64,000 nucleotides of DNA from Puffinus mauretanicus. Lineage: Eukaryota > Chordata > Aves > Procellariiformes > Procellariidae. Of this stretch, positions 1-12,095 are shown piece after piece. The notes beneath the pieces were generated by a model. The model was not told where the DNA came from, searched no databases, and saw only the letters and a list, made by a program, of their open reading frames with translations. The translations under genes were made by a program, and so were the position numbers. Position 1 is the first letter of the stretch. The number at the start of each line of letters is the position of its first letter. Location of the stretch: positions 124,001 through 188,000 of the forward strand of contig JAJKFH010000913.1 in NCBI GenBank assembly GCA_023333565.1, given 5' to 3'.

Positions 1-3000
1 CTTGGCAAGGCTGTGTGGATAGGAATAGGTAGCAATGACTGCAAGAAATTGGCCCTAAAACAGCACTGTCAGCTCTGAGAAGTCCCCAGACAGAGGTTTA
101 GGAAAACGAAAATGTGTTGCTGGCAGGAATACTCATCAAATTGGAATTAAGGTGCATTGTTATAAGAATACAAAATGAGCTTGTGAAAGAAGCACCGCTG
201 GAGTTTCATCCCAGTGCTGTGCTGTTTACGGAAATAGGAGAGCCTCAAATGAAGTTCCAGAAGTTGTCCGGATGCCAACTCTATTATTTTCTAACTATGT
301 TTGACATAGCAGCATTTTGATTAAACCTCCAATATCAGTTTCCAAATACTTGCCTTTAAACCTGTCTTATTTCCCATCTCTATTTCCTAGACCCATCTCC
401 TCATTCTTACTTTTGGAAACATAATATTTTCAGCAGATAATGATGAAGTCAGGAAAAGTAGACTTTTTAGAAGAGGCAAAATACTCCAGCCTCACACTAG
501 ACAGCAAGGGTTTAAATTGCAAACTTATGTTAATATCATTTTCTTGTGCATGCTATTAGCAAATTTGTACCAGAAGATGAACATCACTCATCACCACTTG
601 GTATGTTATTAAGATTGTTTATGTATTTAAAGGTGGAAAAATGTATTTGTTTCCTCATTATTGTCATAATTAATAGCATTTACACTATAAACAGGAATTT
701 TAACACTGGAAGAAAATGGAACTCTGAATATATATTAAGAAGATTGACTCAGGAGATTCCCTGTGTTCATTAGCATTCTTGATATAACTGTATTAGGACA
801 GCTAAATATATGGACTGCATAAATAAATAAATGCTTAAGTTATAGAGGTGATACATTGTCACTTTGCACTTGTAACTCTAGCTGGGCTTAAAGTAGCACC
901 CTGAAGTTGTCAGAGGAATTTATAATTCACATACCCCAGCTAGGTAGACCAATTTTCTTGAAATATTCCTACAGGGATTCCATTCACTCTCCCTTTTCTG
1001 AACCAGATTCTTTGCATTGCAATGTAAGGAAATGAGTCGTCTGAAAAATAGTCTTTTGATCTGCAGTTAGTACATTGACTACAATAAGCTTAATAGACTA
1101 AATGCCCACTAGCTTTTTCACTGATGAAGTTACTGTAAGATTTAGTGACACACTTTGTGTTTTCTTTGGTGTACAGGGGGATTGCAGTGCAAAATACAAA
1201 GATTAATCTTTGAATTTGTTTTGCTCCAAGTATGACCCCATTGCAGAGGGTGAAGCAGCTCTAACTACTTTATTTTACTCTCCCGCTTTCTCTAGAGCAT
1301 CTCCAGCCTCTGGCACCCGAGAATGCTGACAAGATACAAAGCTAATTTTCTCACTATTGTAATGCAGTTATTTTGCTACTTTCCCTTTGCCAAAGTGTGT
1401 AAGGGATTGCGCATATCAGCCTGAAGTTGTCCTCTGTCTTCCAGGGACAATGAGTTCTGTGTATTTTTATGTGCACACATATATGTATGTACTATTTATT
1501 TCTCCCCTCCCATATACAGGACCTGTAGCAAAAAGGAAGAAATCTACATGTTTTTAAAGGTTGACAAAGATTGTTCAGGGTCATATTTCAATCTAGCAAA
1601 ATTAAGATTTCTCTTGCTCTGATTCCCCCACTGATCCCTGAAGTTATAATTATTGAGTTTCCTAATATGGTGGTTGTACTTTCATTTCCCAGCATGCCTT
1701 TTCAGAGACTGGCCCTGTAACTTTGACTGAAACAGATAAATGAGATAAATGCACTCCAATGCTGTGAGTGATTTTTTTTCTTTTCATGTGTTCCAGCTGA
1801 TGAACACACTTAATTTCTTTTGTGGTTTTCCCTTTTCATAGTCTTCCGGAAATGGTAATTTTTGCAACATTCACCTCTACTTTGAACTCCTCTGTGAGAG
1901 TTATTTTGTCAGTCCTAATAATATCAGAAAGACTAATAAGCTGTGTTTTCTAGGTGTTCATGCAAACTAAGTGGGAGATCTGAGTATCAAGCAAGAGTAG
2001 GTGAAGAAACTTCAAAGGACAGAAGTGAAGTGATCATTATCACACTTCCTTTGAAAGTGTGGAGTTTAAAGCTGAAGCCAGATTAAAACAATCTAAAATA
2101 CTCTTAGGTCAATAGAAGTTATTGTGCTTCATAAAATCATTGTGCTCTGTGACGTATTTTCTTTGAATTACCTTAAATGTTAGCAGAGACTTGTTGTGTC
2201 CACCCTTCTTTTAGAGGAAAATGCAGATCTAGTGAAAATATTCATTAACCTTTGAAAAAAATGGTTTCATGCCATCTTGCTAATACCTTTTTTAGTGTGC
2301 TCTGCCTCTGTTCTAGGTTTATTATGATGTTTGATCAGATGCTTGCCATAACTTCTGTATAAAAGTGAATGTCAGTCAGTCAGTAGCCTGTGTAGTATTT
2401 GTGGGCTCTGCATTTCCAGGGAATGAAATTAGGCTGGATGATAGCTGGTGACTGTGAAGTTTACTGGTTTTTCCTTTCTAACAATAAATTGTCATAGTCC
2501 TGTTTTAAAATAAATAAATGAAAGAAACAAAGGAACTACAGTAACCTACACAACTCATTAAGTAGGTCCACTGACGTTTAAGAGTCTATTTCAAATTCCT
2601 CTTTCATTTTCAAGTGACAGAGGAAATAACTCCAAAATGTACATATGTAGAGTCTAATTCTACTAGAACGTCTCTGTTATCTATCATGCAAAGCACCACT
2701 GAGTCATCATCCGAAAGCGTTTAAAATGAATGGCACCACTGTCATATGACAATTATATTGTTTTATCTTTTATTGAGATTAAGGTGTAATTGTTCTTTGG
2801 TGGGATAGAATCACTTAATTCTCTCAGAATAACAGCAGTGCATTCCATAGTGAAAGAATCTGTATCCCAAACCCTTTCTTCTTCACCATGTCTAGATATA
2901 CAGTTGGTGAGCAAGTTGTCTGTCTTTATGAAAAAAGCCAAGTAACTTCAGCTCACTAAGTTGAGCTGAGTAGATTAAAGTCTTCCTAGTTAGAGTAACT

Positions 3001-4080
3001 TTCAGGATTAGGACTTGGAGAGAGTTATTATTTAATGATGTAATGGATATATGAATGACAGGTTACACTGTGCTAGTGCATGGTACAGCACATGGAGAAG
3101 AAGGTCAAATATAATTTTTCCAAGTGTGTTGACAGCTGTGGAGCTAAAGGACATTATTTCATAATAGTAAGAGAAATGCCATTTTAAGGATTTTTGGAGG
3201 TTTTTTTTTCTTTAAATAAAGACAGCTGTTTCTTAAAGGAAGAATTGAACCAGTTGTCAGTGGGGATTTACAAAGTACTTAAAAAAATGAAATTGTACTC
3301 TCATCAGGCACTCTCCATGTATTGAGCTATAAAGAAGTGGCAAAAAAATGATGACATTCTTTATAAAATTGCTGCTTCAGCTCTAGTGAGACATTATTTT
3401 TTAGCTGATAAGTGCTAGGAATAATGTTTTGCATAAATATTCCACAATATTGAGCAGATTTTGTGTCTATAATTAGAGCTTTGATTTACTCACAGACAGA
3501 ATTAATTAGGGAGTAATAGTTGTACTGTAATTCTTGCATTATAACCCAAGCTCATTTCTTCTTCCTCTTGCTAAAATCAAAGGTATACAAATATTTCTTT
3601 AACCTTCCTTAAAACACTGTAAAAATAACCTGTTTAGAAGATAAATATCCTGATACTAAATACAAAACATGTGTTCTGCTGTCTGAATTTGATTTTATAC
3701 TTAATTTACACTTGATAGGGTCTATTCCAAGACTGCTAAAACTCTTGAATGAGGAAAGATGTGGAAAGAAAGTGCCTGTCCAGATTGAAGTGCATTTGAA
3801 TGAAACACAGTAAATCCTGTGGTTATGCTCTGCAAATTTCCTGCGTCAGAGTCCTGGGATAAGGAGAAAGGAAACAGGCTCCCTGTAACATCTTTTTTCC
3901 AAGTGCATTCATGCAATATGCAGTAGATTTTGCCTATTGTTCACAAACAAATGTTCCATTTAAAAATGGGAGTTGATCAGTGTAAAGGCTAAGGTAAAAG
4001 AACTAAGTGTGGGAACAAGAGCTACTGAAAGTCATCCAATCTGTTCCTTAGTGCTTACTCTTGTGCCAACTTGCTATCTG
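1..4080. other. Noncoding DNA, no gene seen
   Basis: AT-rich sequence with frequent stops in all six frames; the longest frames are 60-75 codons and match nothing I know. Small local features are a 24-bp alternating purine-pyrimidine stretch (1469-1492), three tandem GTCA units near 2371-2382, and short AAAT-type runs near 821 and 2511. I see no promoter, exon or transposon that I can defend. Confidence 0.75.
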
Positions 4081-4560
4081 CTTAAGAGCAGCATGAGAGC
4101 TTGGCTGCTGGAGTTCCTCAGCACATTTTGTCCCTGTACAGCAGCAGGGCAGGGGTGAGACTTCTAACTAGAGAAAAAGAGAAGTTTATGACCTGCCCTG
4201 AAATGGCAGTAATCAAAGGCAGATTGCAGCAGCAGTTCCCAGGGGCTTTGGAGGATCTTCTCAAGGTCTTTTCTTCAGGTGACAGATCTTCTCTCCAAAC
4301 ACAGTTAGGGAGACAGAAGTGCTGGCTGGCCTGGGAGCAAGGTCAAAGAGAAGAAAGCTCATTTGTGGAAGAGGGAGAGAATTGAGATGCACTGCTGCAG
4401 CAAAAAATGGGATGTGGATTTGAACCATCTGTTAGCTCCAGAGATTCATTTTATCAAGCTATTATATGCTATGATAAAATTGGGCAGCTGGAGGAACGGA
4501 AGGCTGGAGAGCAGCTTGTATGATAGCCTGTCCAATATATTACCACCGTGATCTAACAGC
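4081..4560. other. Locally GC-richer noncoding patch
   Basis: This stretch is richer in G and C and in CAG/CTG words than its surroundings. It holds overlapping plus-strand frames of 94 and 62 codons (4101-4385 and 4363-4551) that do not resemble a known family. The second half contains the hairpin listed at 4448-4480. It could be a regulatory element or an unrecognised exon; nothing here decides it. Confidence 0.35.
4448..4480. repeat. Inverted repeat with paired GATA-type sites
   Basis: ATTTTATCA at 4448-4456 is perfectly complementary to TGATAAAAT at 4472-4480. Inside, AGC (4457-4459) can pair with GCT (4468-4470) if one A bulges. Each arm carries a TTATC/GATAA core, so the structure is also two GATA-factor-type sites in opposite orientation about 20 bp apart. 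The repeat is seen directly; factor binding is only inferred. Confidence 0.55.
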
Positions 4561-7500
4561 AGCCTGACAAGAGATGCAAGTGGCCCATTCCCTGTTCATT
4601 TGTGTGAGGAGCCAAGAACTTCTGTTTTGCGTTGACACCAGCTGTAATAATCGTGGTGATGCTCAAAACAGCAGTTACCCCCACTGTTGGGTCATTTTCT
4701 CCCTGAGAAACTTTCTTTCCAAGTCAGGACCTGGGCAGGTCAGAGAGTAATCCAGGTGTTAACAATTCTTCTGGAGGAATGCACCTTTCGCTGATTTCTA
4801 CAACCCCAGTGGATGCACTTTTACAAGCAGTTGATGTTGAAGGAACATATAGTTACTGCCTCATTTAATCAAAATCCAGTTATCTTAGACACACAAGTAG
4901 AAGTGTTCGTTGCCATTTCAATAACTTTGGAGGATTTTTTCCCCCCTTCTCCTCCTGAACCATTTAACTTTTTTGTACTTGGAATTAAGTGTTTTCAATT
5001 GTCTTTGTTAGATCCTTCTCTAACAGAAAAAAAATCACTTTGTAGTTCAACTCTTTGCTTTAAGCGCCAATAAACTTAGCCCGGAGTCTTTTCACCAAGT
5101 CCTTTAACTGAGTCTTTAAAGTTCTGTAGTGTTTTTGTTTTCCCTGTGGAATAAAATGCACAAGTAGGTCCCAGAAAGGAAAAGTAAAAAGTATAATTGT
5201 ATGTAGGAAGTCAGATTCCTATTCAGCTGACCATCAAGTCATCTTTAGAGATGAACAATGTGATGCATTTTAATGGGGTGATAAATTAATATATTAGTAG
5301 ATACACGATCCTCATTCATGTCAAGAGCAGCTTGCTCAGCAGATGTCCTATTTTCAAAAGCTGATGCCTCATGAAAATACACACCAAATGTGCACATACA
5401 TCTCTTCTCACCTGACATAATGAATTAGCTTGTGAGCAATGTTTTTTCTATGCAGTCTTTGTACATGTAACATGTACGCGGTTTTTGCAAGGCATGCATT
5501 GGTACAAACTTCTGAAAATCTACCCTGAACGTCCAGCCTATCTTCTAGTTTCTTTTTATACATTCTCAATGTTGTTTCTCAAGCTATAGACCCAGGAGTA
5601 CTAGGTCAGCTGTTGCCTGAAAGTGTAATCACCCTTCTAATACTAAACACTGCAAGGTTCCTTGGGGCAAGTGTATGCTGAGGCAGTGCTCAGTGCTGAC
5701 AAGCTAGAGGCAAATGACCACTGACCGTTTTGTTTCTTTCAGCCCACTTCCCTTGTTGGTTTAGCTGGAGAAAGGCATGAGCCAAACTGGCTGAGTTGTG
5801 CTGAGTTGTGCTCATTGCTTAGAATCAGTCCCACGTGGTGATGAGCAGCGCAAGGCACGCAGCTCATGTGATCATCTTCTCAATAGTTTGTCTTTTTCAA
5901 ACTGCTGTGGCAGCCATGTGGTCTCTCTGCTCCAGAAAGCCCCACTGAGGAAAACCATGCTAGCAGAGGACTGAAGAGGATACAAATGAGCCTTTTCAAT
6001 TTAAAAAGAAAACCATGCATGCCAATGAGAAGTGCTTCCATTTGATTAAATAACCATTAACTGATACGTTTGCAGGCTGCATCCTCATTTGCTGGTGGGT
6101 GGATCCCATGTCCCAGTCCCCTGGTGGAAATGATTCAGAGTATTGTATTGGAAAATTGCTTTGATGAGTCACAAGTTTGCCAGTTTGATTTTAATAGAAA
6201 AATTTGTATTTGAGTTATGATTGTGCTGGGCTTTTAAGAATGCATGAGTACAGTTTCTATTCTTCACATTTAATTCAGGTTTTGAGAACAGAGAATAGTA
6301 TGAGAAATATGGGCATGATTTACTGGTTGCTTCAGAACAGTGATGAAAATCAAGTGGTGTACCAGTAATGTATTAGCAGAAGAGATTCAGTCATAAATAA
6401 TAAAGAACACCTCTGAACGTGACACAGATTCTAGTTGTAGCTCAAATATTTGATGATCTTATGAAAACTGTTTACGTTTAGATTTAAGAATGGATTTAAA
6501 ATTATACTCCTAAAACGTAATTAGCAATATTTCCTTATGGGATTACAATTTATCTCTTAAATGTGAATGTATTGCTGAAGGAATGCATCAGACCAACAGC
6601 AGAGTTATCACTACAGCTTCCTGGCACTGTCCTAACAGTTTATCTTAGGATTAGAGAAGTCTGAAAGTCAGTCATTGGCCACTCTAGTTATTGCTGTTCT
6701 TCTGGAAATAGGGAGCAACCAAAAATACAGACCCAAAATTACTAGTTCATTTGAGAGTCTTGGTGCAAGTTCAGCTTTTGTGACAGTCTCTGAAGGGTCT
6801 TCTGACACATTTATTTTTGTAGACATTTGCATCCACACAGCTGAGTGGGGTCTGTAGACTATATCTTGAATTTCAGATCTGAAAGTTGAAGACACATCTG
6901 CTAGGCGTGCTCCTGTCAACTCTACCATGCTTGCCCTGAGCTGTGACACTTGGGAGGTTCTGTGAAGGTGTGCAGCTGGGTCCAGCATCCACTCTAAGCG
7001 CTAGATTTTCTGTATAGGCTTCCTGCGAAGGCTAGACTTTATGCTTGCACAGTGAAGTCTTACGCAGATAAATCATAATCAGATAAGCTGTTTCAATTAG
7101 ATAGTAAATTTTCCTTAACCTAGGGACAGGCATCTGTTGTATTATGTGACCAACAGTTTAGAACTTTGATCTTTTTTTCCAAGCAGTAAATCTACAAAAA
7201 CAATTTTTCTGAGGGTCACCAAATATATAAGGTAGCAAGTTCTGATCCCTGCAGAGTCCAGTGGCTTGGAAGAAGCCAAGAAAGTCAAAGTTCTTCATGG
7301 AATACCCATTCTTGCCACCTTTTTCTATATTTAGATTATTTGCATGTTTCAACACTGAAGACCAGTACCTAATTTATTACCTTCCAGACTTCTGATCATT
7401 TGAGAGGCAGAGAGCTCCTTTTGTTCTCTACTACTTTTCTGTACCAAAGGAGCTCAATTAAACCATGAAAGAATCAAACTTCAGTGATTAATAAAAAAAG

Positions 7501-7844
7501 TTTTGCTATGCAGTGAAGTCTATTTTAAGATGTTATACAGCAGGTAGAAGGTTGTTAGGAATATAATATGGTATAATCCTTGTTTGTAAGGAAGATGTAT
7601 AGAATAATAGTTTTTCAGGAATCAAACCATTAACATGGCAGCTAAAATGGACCAGCAAATTAAGCCTGTTTGTGGGGTTTACAAAAAAACTGTGCTTCAG
7701 CACCTGGAAAACATTTCCCTAAACTAGTAAGCCAAGTCTCTGAATTTAAAAACTTGTGCTGTCCATCATCATGATGTAAAAGGAGGGAAATAACAGTTTC
7801 TTACAAATTTACCTGAAAGATCATATACTTTGTTCATAATTTCT
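4561..7844. other. Noncoding DNA, no gene seen
   Basis: No recognisable gene. The longest frame is a 106-codon minus-strand frame at 6668-6988, overlapped by a 60-codon plus-strand frame; neither has a recognisable motif. Local structures are a near-palindrome at 5461-5477 (GTACATG, three bases, CATGTAC) and an exact 10-bp tandem duplication of CTGAGTTGTG at 5791-5810. Confidence 0.7.
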
Positions 7845-7876
7845 CGTGTGTGTGTGTGCACGCGTGCGCACGTGCA
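7845..7876. repeat. 32-bp alternating pyrimidine-purine tract (TG/CG)
   Basis: Every base from 7845 to 7876 alternates pyrimidine and purine. A (GT) run passes into a CpG-containing part made of CACGCG, GTGCGCACGTGC and similar words. TG/CG alternation of this length is the classic composition for left-handed Z-DNA. It includes a CACGTG E-box core. It is best called a simple repeat. Confidence 0.85.
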
Positions 7877-10800
7877 ATTATACATCAAATTCTGCAGTTT
7901 CCTTGCACTTAAAACAACCAGATGAGAGATACTGTTGTTAAGAATTGTAGACTTTTCAGTGCTAATCAATGAAACTACAACAAGACTAGTACCAAAGAGC
8001 AACGTGAAAAGGAAAAGGCTCTACACCTAGTTTTTAGGCTTACACACATGTTTTCATGCCATGCAGCTTCCTGAAGTCTTTAGTTGTTCAGACAAAATTC
8101 AGACATGAATATTAATGAGAACATGATATCCTCACTGTTGCAAGTGTTCAGACCACAAAACTATTTTATACTGAATATTTAATGGCTAATCATTCATCAT
8201 CTCTTTGTGATCATTCAAAATGTGACTACATGGCAAATGAATTCTGCAGTGGTTGGTGTGGTGTCAAATAAACCTCTACATCCTCCAAGAAAAGTAGAGC
8301 TTGGGCCAAAATTTCTGCTGTAATATATATTTATAGTTGGTAAAGCTGCTCAATTATTATGATCTGTAATTCTTGAACAGTCAGAATTATCTATAAGCTT
8401 ACCAAACAAAGATTTATAATCAAAGTGCGTCTAGCAGAAACCTGACAGTGTCCAAGGTTCCTATGATAGATGGAGTTTGAGCTGGAGTAAAATTTCCTGA
8501 ACCTTCTGTTGATATGTGCAAGCTTCTTAGAAGAAAAAACCCAGGCTACTCAGAGCCTGGTAGGCTCAGAAAACGAAAAGCTTTTCTCAGATTAATTCCT
8601 GGTAAGCTAGTTGGCATAAAACCAACTTTTTGTGACTTACTGTAATAATGAAGATACTCACTGCATAGGTTTATTCTAATCACAATTCTCTGCAGGATTC
8701 AATAGAGCTTGATATGTTTGTGAGCTTTCCCGGAGCAGAGCTTGCATACCTTTAGACTGAAGTACTGCAGGAAGGACAATTTGGGTTATAATATTGCAAA
8801 CAGGTCTATTTGGCATCTGTTTTTGATGAAGTTTGGTAAATATGTTTTTGCAGTAAAAAATTCATACACATGCTCTGCTGCTGGATTTGAGGCCACAATT
8901 CTGCATTGCAGTTATGTAATTAGTAATATGTAATTTTGCCTCCAGACCTGAAGTGAGTTCTTTTGGGAGAATGATTTCTAAGACTTTGTTATATGAGGTT
9001 AAAATTGCCAGAATTTTCAAATACAGCAGCTCTTAAACTTTTTAAGGCTTTGAACCTTGGATTTAGGGTATTCAGTTTCAAAGATGAATGCCCCTTGTAT
9101 GTTTAGTTGCACAGTATATTTGGAGCACCTGTGATAACATTTGTATTGGAAAGATCCTAATAGATCTGCTGAAAATGCCAAGATGAAAAATTTAGGGAGA
9201 AAGAGTGAGGAGAACTGTGCTGGGACTCAAATAAGTTCCATTTCTCAAGTTTGTGAACTTGAACGTTAAAGTGTACATACATGAAAGAGAAAGTATCACC
9301 ATAAATATATTGCAGAAATTCACACTACAAATCTTATCCTGATGGGGGGGGCAGGGGGGAGGAAGTTTCTTCAAATCTGTTTGTTCCAGACAGGCTTTTA
9401 TGTTGCTGCTATGGTTATGAGATCTGCAGCCTCTACTTTTCCACAAATTAATCACCTTGCAGTTAAAATCCCTCATCAAGATTGCATGCCAAAAATGGCA
9501 ATTAAAAAAAAAAAAACAAACTCCAGCAACAAACAAACAAACCTGAAGAGACCACAGCAAACCATTAAAACTGAGACAATTCAAAATAAATCTTTAAGCT
9601 TTCCCAGTACCCAGTCAGAATGAAGAAACTTTGTTTTCTTGCCAGCTATTTCTATGGCTTATTCGCTGTCGTTTCCAACTGCCTCACTAATGTCAGTTAT
9701 TTGCCTTCCCAGTTTGCCAGTCTAATTCATTGCAAGGTGTATCACAACTTGCCAGAGAAGTCTCTATCAGTATAGCATACTGAATCTCTGTCTTAGCCCC
9801 CGGGTCACCTTACCATATTGACACCTGCAGAATAAACAAGGTACTAGCTATTTGCATGTATTTTGGGAATATGATCTTCAAATTGGATTTTGGCAGTACA
9901 AGTTGCATTTATTTAATGGCCCCAACTTTATTACTCTGATTTGAATTGACATGACATGGTTATATTTCTGAAGAAGTGATTTAGGTGCTGAAACACAGTT
10001 GTGGTGCCATGTTAGACACCTGACCCACTGAGGTATCCCTGTCAGGCCAGAAGGTACAGCACAGGACTGGCAGGAGACCCATCCTTCAGGAGTGGTGGGG
10101 GGATCCATAAGGGATCTAAAGTGGTACTGGCTGTGTGTATTCAGACAAGGGAATTCCACCTTAAATGTCATTAAATTAAGGGTCTTGATTAAATCAGAGT
10201 CCAGTTAGGTACCAGAAGTGTCAAAAGTGTTAGGAAAAAACCTTCTGGTCTGATTTTAGTATAGTTGCTTCTGGGCAGTGCTGTTTTGCTAAAAATCCTT
10301 CAATGGGGTTGTGTATGTGTGCAGTATAAGGCCTCTACTGGGATGTGCATGTGTGCTGCCTAAGGCTTCAGTTCGCAAATGAATTCACAACTCTAGGATT
10401 TTAATTTGACACATAGTCACAGACTTGAGATACTGCCTTTAAAAAGGGGTCTCTGTGGAGGAACTTGTTTTCATTTCCATTTACAGAATCAGAATTAATG
10501 AACTGAAAGTGTTGGTAGGCATTAATGAAAGGTGTTTCTGTTAGAGTGAAATAAAAAAAGGCATAACTCCCATGCAGAAGGATGATGCTTCAATTTTTAC
10601 TTTTTGGAGGAATTTACAATGCTGCTATTAGTACTGTATGGAATGCCTTCCTCTGGTTGCTGTACATACAAACAAGAAAATGAGAGGTCCCTGCTTACAT
10701 GAAAAGTAAGCAACATGTAAATAAAAATGGGGGAAAGATGCAGCAATGAGGAAATGAGCAAACTGGAATTTAACAGGCACCTTGCAAGTCACACTCCTTT

Positions 10801-12003
10801 CCATCTTAGTCTGTTGAACACTTCCATGAGAAGGGATTTACGGGCTTTCTTGAGGAAAGATATTCTATGAAGCAACTTAACACGGTGCTGAGAGGTGTTT
10901 CACACAGATTTGGATGGGAGTTTTGGGCCCAGGTGACTCAGCGGGAGAAAACTTAGCAGCCTAGAATTTCAATTAGATAACTGCCTTCTGCAGAGTTTCT
11001 TTGAAATTTAAGTATTCAGCTCCTTGAGGTTTATAGAGAAAACAGATGGAAAAAGAAGGAAGAAGAATGTAAGTTATTTAGTGTGCTTTAGATGGAGAGA
11101 AAGAGCTGGCCCAAAAGTGTATGAAAATCAAAGGAAAGAAAGGGGGCTTTGGGAGGACAAATAGCTGACTTGAGAAATATAGAGGTTACAGTGACCTTGG
11201 AAATGCTCTCTGTAAAGTGTAAGTTGAGGTTTTCAAGTTGAAAAACAATTTTCCACAGGAAATATGATACGAGTCTTGAAAAGTCTTAGAAAATTGTATC
11301 TTAAATTAAAAACACAACACATCTGTTCATGTGTGTGTTTTTGTAAATGATCACTTTCTGGTAGTCAGCTACAATGCTGCGTGGTGTAGTCAAACACACA
11401 GACCTTTTTTTTCAATATATCAGCTTTTCTAAAAGTGGAGTTCATAGTTAACTGAACACCTAAAAATGACTTTGTGAATCCTAAACAATCTCCAGAGCAA
11501 ATATTTTTGGTTTGGTTCAGCAAGGAAGAGTAGTTACATTATATAACAATGAGTGAAACCCTATATGTTGTGATGTAGTTTCTTTAGGTTGTATCTACCC
11601 TTTCCTTATTTCACTCTAAAATGAACATGACAGGACACAGCCTTGAGATCGCCGAAATGACAAAACAGGGCAATCTGTTTTAAAAGAATTGACGTTACTG
11701 AGGGAGGCAAAACCAATAAAGGATCAACCATTTATTTTCTCTGTTGGCTAAAGCAGGAAGGCATTGTGGTCTGTACTAGTGGTCTCTCTCTGCAAGTAAC
11801 ACGTAATTGAAGACTGAACATCAGTGTTTCACAGACACAGGAGATTAACAGCCCCAAAAATTACTTGTATCCCCCACTTAGGTGGGTTAGTGCTGGATTT
11901 ATCTTGTCCTTTGGCACAGAATGATCATGAGGATGTCACTGGATTTGATATTTACTTCTTGTATGAAAGCTGTGCCCTTCCTTCCTGTACTGGCATCTGC
12001 TGT
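7877..12003. other. Noncoding DNA with homopolymer runs
   Basis: No gene seen. A GC-rich hairpin lies at 8541-8560 (CCAGGCT, six-base loop, AGCCTGG). A G-rich tract at 9344-9362 reads G8-CA-G6-A-GG. An A13 run lies at 9504-9516, followed by CAAA repeats at 9529-9541. The 130-codon minus-strand frame at 9192-9584 crosses the A run, which gives it a phenylalanine stretch, so it is an artefact of simple sequence. Confidence 0.7.
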
Positions 12004-12095
12004 AAATGGTATTGATATTAAAGATATTGTTATGCAATGTTACAATAATGTGATGTAATGGTATAATAATACCATTCTTATGTAATGGTATTAAT
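12004..12095. repeat. AT-rich local repeat cluster with hairpin
   Basis: A 12-bp word, ATGTAATGGTAT, occurs twice in direct orientation (12053-12064 and 12080-12091, 27 bp apart), with a shorter relative near 12004. The first copy forms an 8-bp perfect stem with a 4-base loop (AATGGTAT at 12057-12064 with ATACCATT at 12069-12076). It looks like slippage or templated local duplication in AT-rich DNA. Confidence 0.6.

Noticed and set aside
8305..8330. GGGCCAAAATTTCTGCTGTAA, similar to the end of an old palindromic amniote repeat
   Set aside because: Too short, and no matching inverted end found nearby.
9344..9362. Possible G-quadruplex
   Set aside because: Only two long G runs and one GG; four separate G-runs are not present without splitting the G8 run.
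9192..9623. Opposed 130- and 93-codon frames
   Set aside because: Both cross homopolymer and CAAA repeats, which create artificial Phe and Lys/Asn runs.
9960..10030. GATTTAGGTGCTGAAAC and neighbouring words recalling a turtle-type repeat
   Set aside because: Similarity limited to one word with no ordered continuation.
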